Source: Ciceribacter sichuanensis
Lineage (GTDB): Bacteria; Pseudomonadota; Alphaproteobacteria; Rhizobiales; Rhizobiaceae
Reading direction: 5' to 3'
Assembly: GCF_024055605.1 (NCBI RefSeq)
Contig: NZ_JAMXLX010000015.1
Location: forward strand, 1-49,173
Length of the DNA: 49,173 nt
The translations under genes were made by a program, and so were the position numbers. Shown here in pieces: positions 43,137 through 49,173 of this stretch. A model generated the notes under the pieces. The model saw nothing but the letters and a program-made list of their open reading frames with translations, searched no databases and had not been told where the DNA came from. Numbering within the stretch: position 1 is the first letter of the stretch; each line of letters opens with the position of its first letter.

Positions 43137-43661
43137 GGGACCCACAAGCATGCAGCCATCGCCGTCTCTGCTGCGGTTGGGAGATGAGAGCGCAATCGTC
43201 AGGGTTCCAAGGGGCAGAAAACGCCCATTGGTCGATGGGTGCAGGGAGAGCGATATCTCGCCTGCGCGTGGTCCAGCGGAAAGACGATGGCGGCATCCAA
43301 TCTGCGCAGGGTTGGTCATGGGGTATTGGGGCAGCAGGAACGCTCCCTAATTGGTGATGCAGCGGCCATACGGTGCGAGTGGTCAATCGGCGATACGATT
43401 GGATGGCGTGAAGAGGCTCAAGGCCGATGAACGCCACGGCCGGAAGGGATTGCAAACGGGAAACGCGCCAGCGGGTTTCCCTTTGCCAAGCGTTTTGCAA
43501 TGGACATTTGCGGAGCAAATTTGCATTGCAGAACACAGCTTGCACACGGCGGTTTACCGCACATCTGGCACACGGCGGTTCACCGCACATCTGGCAAGTA
43601 CCCATATTAGAGTGCGCAGGTTCTTTCATCTTAAATGCAGCCATGGGTCATATGGACGAGT
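43137..43661. other. Intergenic region with clustered inverted repeats between convergent defence operons
   Basis: No protein gene recognised in 525 bp; open frames here have no family motif. Structures seen: an imperfect nested dyad at 43450-43500 (outer TTGCAAACG / CGTTTTGCAA, inner GGGAAAC / GTTTCCC), a hairpin ATTTGC/GCAAAT with a 3-nt loop (43506-43520), and two tandem 26-bp units (43542-43593) that each contain a GCGGT..ACCGC hairpin. The ago and gajB genes converge on it, so part of it may stop transcription from both sides. It may also be a remnant of another element. Confidence 0.6.
43542..43593. repeat. Two tandem 26-bp repeats with internal hairpins
   Basis: Unit GCACACGGCGGTTTACCGCA followed by CATCTG, repeated once with a single T-to-C change in the hairpin loop. 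Both units fold as GCGGT / ACCGC. No third copy and no spacers, so it is not a CRISPR array. Confidence 0.8.
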
Positions 43662-45425
43662 TCAAATTTTACCGACGCCATTGGCATTCAGAAAACGGGT
43701 TGGTGCATTGTTCCAATTGTCTATTTCCGAAATGTACATTAGAAGACGCTTCGCCCTCGTCACGCCAACATAAAAAAGGCGCTTCTCATCTGCAATTTCC
43801 GCCGGACCGACAGCGCGATAATCTGGCAAAGTTCTCTCTCTCAGGTTGATGAATGCAACTGCATCGAACTCCAATCCTTTTGAGTTATGAACAGTCATTA
43901 AACGCATTGCTTTGCTTGGGCTCGCAAAGAGACCCAAGTCCTCGATTCCAAGGTTTGGTAGATCGATATTGCTTTGAATCATATCCTGCTTCATTTCCTC
44001 GACAGAATAACGAAAAGACATAATCTGTCCCTGATCGATCCAACCGACCCCGGCCAAAATTTTTCCCGTGACCTCTGACATTTGCTCCAGCCAGTCTATC
44101 GCTCCAAGTTGTTCCGCAAGCGCAGATGCTTTTCGAATTAGCTGGACCACGACGACCCGTCCTTCATAGCTAAATATTTCGGCACGAGGTTTTGCCGTAA
44201 TATCTTGAACCGCGAAAAAAATAGCGCGTTCCAACTGGCGTATATTAAAGGACGCTCGATCAATAATCGCACCACAAAGTTGCTCCGCCAGCGTCGCAAA
44301 TAACCGTGACCGTCGATATGGACGCGCGCCGGGACCGACCACCGGGACGCCAAACTCGCGCAACTTTCGCGAGAGCGGAAATAATGGTGTCCAGTTACGT
44401 GCTAGAATTGCGGTCTTACCATACGGGATACCCAAGTCTGTCAACAAAGGTAAAAAATTGTCAGTTATCGCTGGGAATGTCCCGTTGACGCGATGATAAA
44501 CCGTCTGCTGTGTACAGAGGCGAGTCTTGCCCTCACTCGTCATTGCCGGTATTCGTTTGAAGAGCCTGTTAGCGTCTGCGACTATTTGAGGATTCGATCT
44601 GAAGTTGCTGGATAAAACAATATCCGTACGTGCCTTGATAAAAGCGGCAAAAGGATCAATCAATTCAGGCCTTGCACCCGTGAATCCGAAAATTGACTGC
44701 GCGGGATCACCAACGATAAAAAATCGTGACCGATGCTCAAGGTAAATGAGCTTCAAAATTTCTATTTGCAGTTCTGTCGTGTCTTGAAACTCGTCAAGCA
44801 GGAAGGCACGAAAACGGGTAGCAACGGTGCGCACGACTTCTGGCTGATCCCGCAGCAAGCAGTATGTTTTATAAATTATGTTAGCGAAATCGATGAATCC
44901 CAAATCACTGGCACGACTCCAGAAAATTGGGGCCGCTGCTTTCAACGGCTCATTATTGAGCGCCGTTCCGATAAGTTCGCCGTTGACGCCAAGATTTAAT
45001 CCCGCGAAACCTTCAAAATCCCAATAGTTAAGATTATGCCACCCCACGGCGTCAGCGGCATATTCTGCGATCTCCTGAAATTCCGCTCGATCGCGAGTGA
45101 GAACTTTCATAGAACCGTTGAAGCCAGGAATTCGGAAGGCAAAGGGCCTCAATATCTCATTGAGACAAAAGGCATGGATAGTCGAAATAACGTAGTGTCG
45201 CTCATCGCCGGGCTGAAGATCGGAGCTGATCCTATGTTCAAGCTCCTGCACAGCTGCATTGGTATAGGTTATGCACGCCACCGCGAAAGGCGTCTCGCGG
45301 ATACCTTCTATATCCTTTATTAGCCTCTGAACAATCGTCCGTGTTTTGCCGCTTCCGGGGCAAGCTTGGAGAAGGAGGTTGCCGTCATGCGCAACGGCTG
45401 CTTTCTGCTGCGCCGTAAGACTCAT
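43662..45425 (-). CDS. gajB: Gabija UvrD-like helicase GajB
   Basis: Second component of the Gabija anti-phage system. The 587-residue SF1A helicase has Walker A ACPGSGKT (21-28), Walker B/motif II LLDEFQDT (209-216), motif III GDPAQSIFGFTGA (239-251), SNFRSN, motif V TVHNSKGLEF and motif VI FYVGVTRAKRLL. ATG 45425 overlaps the gajA stop by 4 bp (ATGA). In known systems GajB senses DNA ends and activates GajA. It is somewhat longer than the usual GajB. Intact, with no missing motif. GC is below the backbone. Confidence 0.92.
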   Translation of the reverse strand: MSLTAQQKAAVAHDGNLLLQACPGSGKTRTIVQRLIKDIEGIRETPFAVACITYTNAAVQELEHRISSDLQPGDERHYVISTIHAFCLNEILRPFAFRIPGFNGSMKVLTRDRAEFQEIAEYAADAVGWHNLNYWDFEGFAGLNLGVNGELIGTALNNEPLKAAAPIFWSRASDLGFIDFANIIYKTYCLLRDQPEVVRTVATRFRAFLLDEFQDTTELQIEILKLIYLEHRSRFFIVGDPAQSIFGFTGARPELIDPFAAFIKARTDIVLSSNFRSNPQIVADANRLFKRIPAMTSEGKTRLCTQQTVYHRVNGTFPAITDNFLPLLTDLGIPYGKTAILARNWTPLFPLSRKLREFGVPVVGPGARPYRRSRLFATLAEQLCGAIIDRASFNIRQLERAIFFAVQDITAKPRAEIFSYEGRVVVVQLIRKASALAEQLGAIDWLEQMSEVTGKILAGVGWIDQGQIMSFRYSVEEMKQDMIQSNIDLPNLGIEDLGLFASPSKAMRLMTVHNSKGLEFDAVAFINLRERTLPDYRAVGPAEIADEKRLFYVGVTRAKRLLMYISEIDNWNNAPTRFLNANGVGKI

Positions 45426-47221
45426 GTCTCCATCAACCATTCGACGGCTTTTTCGATGTAGTCTGGAAGCTTGCCTGCATCGCCCGCATGTTTCGCAGCA
45501 GTTTGCGCAAACCGGGCCTTTCCAAACCTTTTAGCGGTATTCAGAACACTTTTCTTAAGGGCCTCATCAACCCCTAAAATTCCAGCCAATTCGAGCTTGC
45601 TCGCAATTTTAGGCGCTCCAACCTCACGGCAGGCCTTTTCGAGCATTTTTTCATTTCCATCGAGCGTGATTTCTCGCTCAAAAGTCGTTTTACCCAAGAA
45701 AGCCTTTACATAAGTTCCCTCCAACGCTGTGATGTCTGGCTTTGCGGGCTCATCCACATCATCTTCATCATCGTCTGCAATGTCTGCATCAGCGGGAACA
45801 AAGTCGGCGTCCGCCACAATCGCGCAACGTTTAGGCAAACCGTGTTCATTAAACAGCTTGGTAAATGGTCCGAAATGGACGCCGTGAATTGCGACGACTG
45901 AGATACCTTCGCGATCCAGATCAATTCCCATGATTGATTTGACCATCGGCGGAATCAGGAAAACCTCGGCTGGCCCTTCCACCAACATAACCTTTCTGGC
46001 GAATAAAAGATTAGATTTTGTTGCATCTAGATATCTCTCCAAGTCCGAGACATCATTTGGAGTAAGACTTGGGATTTGCGAGATTGTGGATGCGTGCGGT
46101 GCTGCTGCCCCCGTGTTTGTTAGCAGGACAAAGGCGTCCATCGGAGCTTTCGAGGTGACTTGCGTGCTGTGAGTGGTCACGATGGATTGAAACGGCAAAG
46201 CGCGTAACGCTTCCAGCAATGTTAATTGCAATTGCGGATGTAAATGTGCCTCCGGCTCCTCAATCAGAATCAATTCGCCTGCCGCCTTACCTGCCGCTGC
46301 TCGCTTGCGAAAATATTCAATGAGGATCGAAATGTAGAGAATGTTGTTCAACCCGAGGCCGTTTCGCCGAGGGTCGAAATTTTTCATGGCGTTCCCGCTC
46401 ATCAATATATTGATGCTTCGAATAATAGCTTCAAATGTCGGCGCAGATAATCCGAGATCAACGTCCAAGCTAAATGCAGGCCCCGTTACCTCTTTAAAGG
46501 CGCTGTCCACGGCCTGCGCAATCGACTTAATTGTAGGGGTCTTCTCAATCTGATCATTGGCCGTCTTTATCGCATTTATAAGCGTCTGCCGTTCAGCCTG
46601 ATCAATATTGCTGGCTTCGATCAGGCGGGCAAGAGGAGAGCGTCGCGGCTGTTGCAAATCAGTCTCGACATCTCGAAGCGCATGTAGATAGACCACCAAA
46701 TAGGATTGCAAATATTGCAAGCCCACGCTGGTTGCACCGAACGAATCATTATCATGATTCCATTCGATATCCGCCAAATCCTTGGATGGATCACCGCCGC
46801 CGCTCAACTCCCAGCCGTAGTCCTCGATTGTTAAGCTATCGGATGCGCGCTCACCAGTTTCGAGAGCTTCTCGCACCTGACGTTTCGGTCGGAATCTGTA
46901 AAAGATACGGGCGTGATCGCCGAGCGTGCGTGCATTGTAGAGCGTTGCGACAGCATTATCGTCGCCTTCGAATCCCTTAAACTCAACGCCAATCAAGACT
47001 TGAAACGGTTTGCTTTGATCGATCGCACAATGAACATCCTCCTTCAGGAGGGCACGATAGCTGGATGGTAAGTTGACATCCAGACACAAGCGCAGCGCTT
47101 GAATCAGATTGGACTTTCCGGTGTTATTCTCACCTATAACGCAACTTGCTAGGGCTACCACCGGTACATCAACAAAACCTAGAGACCGAAATCCCTTAAC
47201 AACGATACGGCTAAGTTGCAT
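45422..47221 (-). CDS. gajA: Gabija OLD-family ATPase/TOPRIM nuclease GajA
   Basis: First component of Gabija: a nucleotide-sensing DNA nuclease. The 599-residue protein has an N-terminal ABC-type ATPase with Walker A GENNTGKS (30-37), Walker B LILIEEPEAHLHP (317-329) and the switch histidine region IVTTHSTQ (347-354). A TOPRIM domain follows with Glu 415/419 in VEGPAE and the DAD pair (471-473). ATG 47221 is preceded by GGGGGGAAG; the upstream extension of the frame lies in the promoter. The known mechanism is that ATP inhibits nicking and its depletion during phage replication releases it. It forms an operon with gajB and faces the SPARSA operon. Confidence 0.94.
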   Translation of the reverse strand: MQLSRIVVKGFRSLGFVDVPVVALASCVIGENNTGKSNLIQALRLCLDVNLPSSYRALLKEDVHCAIDQSKPFQVLIGVEFKGFEGDDNAVATLYNARTLGDHARIFYRFRPKRQVREALETGERASDSLTIEDYGWELSGGGDPSKDLADIEWNHDNDSFGATSVGLQYLQSYLVVYLHALRDVETDLQQPRRSPLARLIEASNIDQAERQTLINAIKTANDQIEKTPTIKSIAQAVDSAFKEVTGPAFSLDVDLGLSAPTFEAIIRSINILMSGNAMKNFDPRRNGLGLNNILYISILIEYFRKRAAAGKAAGELILIEEPEAHLHPQLQLTLLEALRALPFQSIVTTHSTQVTSKAPMDAFVLLTNTGAAAPHASTISQIPSLTPNDVSDLERYLDATKSNLLFARKVMLVEGPAEVFLIPPMVKSIMGIDLDREGISVVAIHGVHFGPFTKLFNEHGLPKRCAIVADADFVPADADIADDDEDDVDEPAKPDITALEGTYVKAFLGKTTFEREITLDGNEKMLEKACREVGAPKIASKLELAGILGVDEALKKSVLNTAKRFGKARFAQTAAKHAGDAGKLPDYIEKAVEWLMET

Positions 47222-47404
47222 TTTCTTCCCCCCGCGACGACACCCAATAGTGGACATATACTGCCGAAATGCAATCTTGGCTATATAGCGGAATTGCCCC
47301 TTAGGTCTGCGAAAGGGTGGGTTCCCCATACAGCCATTGCATGCGGTGCTTGTCACTTCGAGGGCTGAAAGCTTTAACTGAAACAAAGGCATAGACGGAA
47401 ATAT

Positions 47405-47450
47405 TGTAAGTAATAACTTACATATGTATTATGTTATTGTAAAAATACAT
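47405..47450. promoter_or_regulatory. AT-rich dyads between gajA and the repeat-protein gene
   Basis: Two dyads lie just upstream of the repeat-protein gene: TGTAAGT/ACTTACA with an AATA loop (47405-47422) and ATGTATT/AATACAT with a 13-nt spacer (47424-47450), overlapping at a small ACATATGT palindrome. The 60 bp around them are very AT-rich against their surroundings, as expected for a promoter with operators. A CTATAT hexamer near 47280-47285 on the minus strand could be the -10 of gajA. Confidence 0.5.
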
Positions 47451-47464
47451 TATTTCAGGAAGCC

Positions 47465-48142
47465 ATGATTTTAGATACCTATACAGTTGAAATATCCGAG
47501 GATGAAAGGCTTGAGACCAGTTCAGGTCAATGCATTCGCGAAGAGTGGATGAAGGACGGAAAGGCACACCGTTCGGGAGGACCGGCGGTCATCGTCCGCG
47601 ATCGCAAGACGGGCGAGGTTTTTGTCGAGGAGTTTTACGAGAACGGTAAGCTGCATCGTGATGAAGGCCCCGCCAGAATTTGGCGCGATGTATCAGGGGC
47701 AACGCATTCTGAAGAATATTGGAGACGCGGAAAACAACACCGGCTGGACGGTCCGTCGGCCCGAGTCGTGGATATCCGTACGGGAGTCGTTACTCAGGAA
47801 GCGTGGTATAAGGACGGTCATATACACCGTGAAGGAGCACCAGCCGTGGTTTTCCGCGACGGCGCAACGGGCATTGCGACAGATGAAGTCTGGTATTTGA
47901 ACGGAATACAGGACCGCAATGACGGTCCCGCTTTTATAAAGCGCGATCCACAAACGGGAGTGGTCTTTCACGAAGAGTGGCTTTCCTCGGGTGGATCATA
48001 TCGACAAGACGGTCCGGCGGTCATTTTCCGCGATCCCAACACAGGAGCCATAACGTCGGTCGAAGAAATGTTTTTCGAGGGGAACCGAGTAGACTCTCAA
48101 CGCGATTTCAATCAATCTTCGCGTGCAGGGCCGAAACCATAG
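47465..48142 (+). CDS. Tandem repeat protein (about 32-35 residue repeats), MORN-like look
   Basis: 225-residue protein not assigned to a family with certainty. After about 20 residues it consists of six degenerate repeats of the form EEW..GK.HR..GPA.I.RD..TG, the unit starting with a turn-rich Gly/His/Arg stretch and ending in Glu. Such repeats resemble MORN or the YwqK type, and probably form an elongated beta sheet used to bind proteins or lipids. No signal peptide or membrane segment. ATG 47465 follows AGGAAG. It is divergent from gajA and 49 bp upstream of the WD40-containing gene. A role in defence or as a toxin partner is guesswork. Confidence 0.75.
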   Translation: MILDTYTVEISEDERLETSSGQCIREEWMKDGKAHRSGGPAVIVRDRKTGEVFVEEFYENGKLHRDEGPARIWRDVSGATHSEEYWRRGKQHRLDGPSARVVDIRTGVVTQEAWYKDGHIHREGAPAVVFRDGATGIATDEVWYLNGIQDRNDGPAFIKRDPQTGVVFHEEWLSSGGSYRQDGPAVIFRDPNTGAITSVEEMFFEGNRVDSQRDFNQSSRAGPKP

Positions 48143-48191
48143 CGGGAAGCGCCCTTCGCCGAAAATTTGGCTCTTCGATTGGAGAAAGCTC

Positions 48192-49115
48192 GTGAAGCTG
48201 GAAGCGGTCGCGAAAGATTTTGAAAATGACGCCAAACATATCAAGAAAAAAAAAGAAAATTTAAACGCATTACAGAGCCTCGTTAGAGGTTTGCATGGCA
48301 AAGACAGCGCTGCAAAGCAGAAGACGTACAGACAGATACGGCTTATAAAGGATGACTTCGCTCCCGAGCACGTAGAAAGTCTTCGTGATGATGATCAGGG
48401 TTTGTATGAATATTTGAGGGATGGTTGTACCAAGAAAACTTCACCGTGGACCATTCCGGTCCTACTCGGATGGTTAGCTTACTACCATCAGCGTGAAGCC
48501 ACCCAATTTTATAACAGTTGCGGTCTCCCCTTTCGGCTCTATCCAAAAACGCCCGGCGGGAATGCGAAAGCAAAGAAACGTTCTGGGCCGATAATGCCCG
48601 TTGAGTTGCCCGAACGCAAATCGGCTCAGGAAGCGCATACAAGTACAATATCCGTATCTGCGCCCATTCGCCTTCCTCATGCCTCAAGTGTGATGTGCGT
48701 TCAGTTTTCGGCGCGAGGAGACCGGATCGTAACAGCAACAAAAAGCGGGGAAATCGCTGTTTGGCCTACCCACAATCTTAGTGCCAGCAGTTCTCGTCTT
48801 GAGATAGCCACTTATCCCAACTCACCGGCGTACGGTTGTTTCTCGCCGAACGGCGAAATGATAGCAAGCGTAGCATGGGATGATGCTGGTGGTTTGCAAA
48901 ACTCTAATATAGAAAATGGTCCGCAGTATCCACGCTTCGGCCATGATTATCGCGCAACGACGGTATCATTTTCGCCAAACGGCGAACGCGCGATTACGGC
49001 CGCTTGGGACGGCCATATACGGGTATGGAGCACAAAAGATGGTCAGCTAGGACGAATCGACATTCATCGGAGCCAAAGCATAGCGGCAACGAGATGGATG
49101 ACGCCTTTGAAATGA
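48192..49115 (+). CDS. Protein with unknown N-terminal domain and partial WD40 propeller
   Basis: 307-residue protein (GTG start 48192 with GGAG 7 bases upstream; ATG 48123 is an alternative overlapping the previous gene). The first 110 residues are charged and helical, with a short hydrophobic part (PWTIPVLLGWLAYYHQREA) of unknown fold. From about 165 there are three WD40-like blades (VMCVQFSARGDRIVTATKSGEIAVW; YGCFSPNGEMIASVAWDD; ATTVSFSPNGERAITAAWDGHIRVW). A full propeller needs six or seven, so the protein either multimerises or has lost its end. It sits downstream of the repeat-protein gene in the same orientation, possibly an operon. Confidence 0.7.
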   Translation: MKLEAVAKDFENDAKHIKKKKENLNALQSLVRGLHGKDSAAKQKTYRQIRLIKDDFAPEHVESLRDDDQGLYEYLRDGCTKKTSPWTIPVLLGWLAYYHQREATQFYNSCGLPFRLYPKTPGGNAKAKKRSGPIMPVELPERKSAQEAHTSTISVSAPIRLPHASSVMCVQFSARGDRIVTATKSGEIAVWPTHNLSASSSRLEIATYPNSPAYGCFSPNGEMIASVAWDDAGGLQNSNIENGPQYPRFGHDYRATTVSFSPNGERAITAAWDGHIRVWSTKDGQLGRIDIHRSQSIAATRWMTPLK

Positions 49116-49173
49116 ATGGTTCTGCGGTCGTATCGGGTTGAAAGCCGACGGAAGTGCTTCATTCGGTTAAAGC

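Noticed and set aside
43542..43593. Possible CRISPR array
   Set aside because: Only two directly adjacent 26-bp units, no spacers and no cas genes.
43129..43644. Leftward 171-codon open frame in the gap between ago and gajB
   Set aside because: Odd composition (Trp, Pro, Arg rich), encodes the hairpin repeats and has no Shine-Dalgarno; more likely non-coding.

Overview
The window looks like the chromosome of a Rhizobiaceae-type alphaproteobacterium (Rhizobium/Agrobacterium/Neorhizobium group). The evidence is the high-GC backbone, the ptsP-prfA-prmC-DUF4167-clpB gene order, an lpiA-acvB pair, and several protein starts and ends typical of rhizobia. No rRNA, tRNA or CRISPR array was found.

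Backbone (1 to about 33.9 kb). An M23 peptidase converges on clpB, followed by the leftward block DUF4167, prmC, prfA, ptsP and lysC (translation termination, nitrogen-related PTS, aspartate pathway). A rightward pair encodes an MprF/LpiA lysyl-phosphatidylglycerol synthase and an AcvB-type periplasmic hydrolase (membrane lipid charge control). Next come an SH3 secreted protein, ubiG-DUF924, a leftward DUF1178/nitrilase/grxC/comF group, a methyltransferase, a lone Flp pilin, mutT-GNAT-argJ, a PpiC peptidyl-prolyl isomerase, secA, a polysaccharide flippase with a BioF2-like acyltransferase, and an acyl-CoA synthetase. Several genes end in rho-independent terminators, three of them built on the same GGCGGCC/GGCCGCC stem.

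Accessory region (about 33.9 kb to the right end, edge not reached). After two related secreted hypotheticals comes a mobilizable element: mobC and a relaxase, a HigB/HigA-type toxin-antitoxin pair with a 12-bp palindromic operator, a small secreted protein plus a coiled-coil protein, and a serine recombinase. Downstream of the recombinase is a hairpin cluster that resembles a MOBQ-type oriT.

The cargo is a defence island of visibly lower GC. The first part is a SIR2-APAZ / short Argonaute operon (SPARSA type), preceded by a 19-codon leader ORF that overlaps the start of the SIR2 gene. The second part, in convergent orientation, is a complete Gabija operon (gajA, gajB). Divergent from gajA, across an AT-rich dyad-rich promoter, are a protein made of about six 32-35 residue repeats and a protein with an unrecognised N-terminal domain and about three WD40 blades. 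These last two are the least explained genes in the island.

The inferred division of labour is: Gabija as a nucleic-acid-degrading system, SPARSA as a guide-directed NAD-depleting suicide system, the toxin-antitoxin pair stabilising the element, and MobC/relaxase with the candidate oriT allowing mobilisation by a helper.
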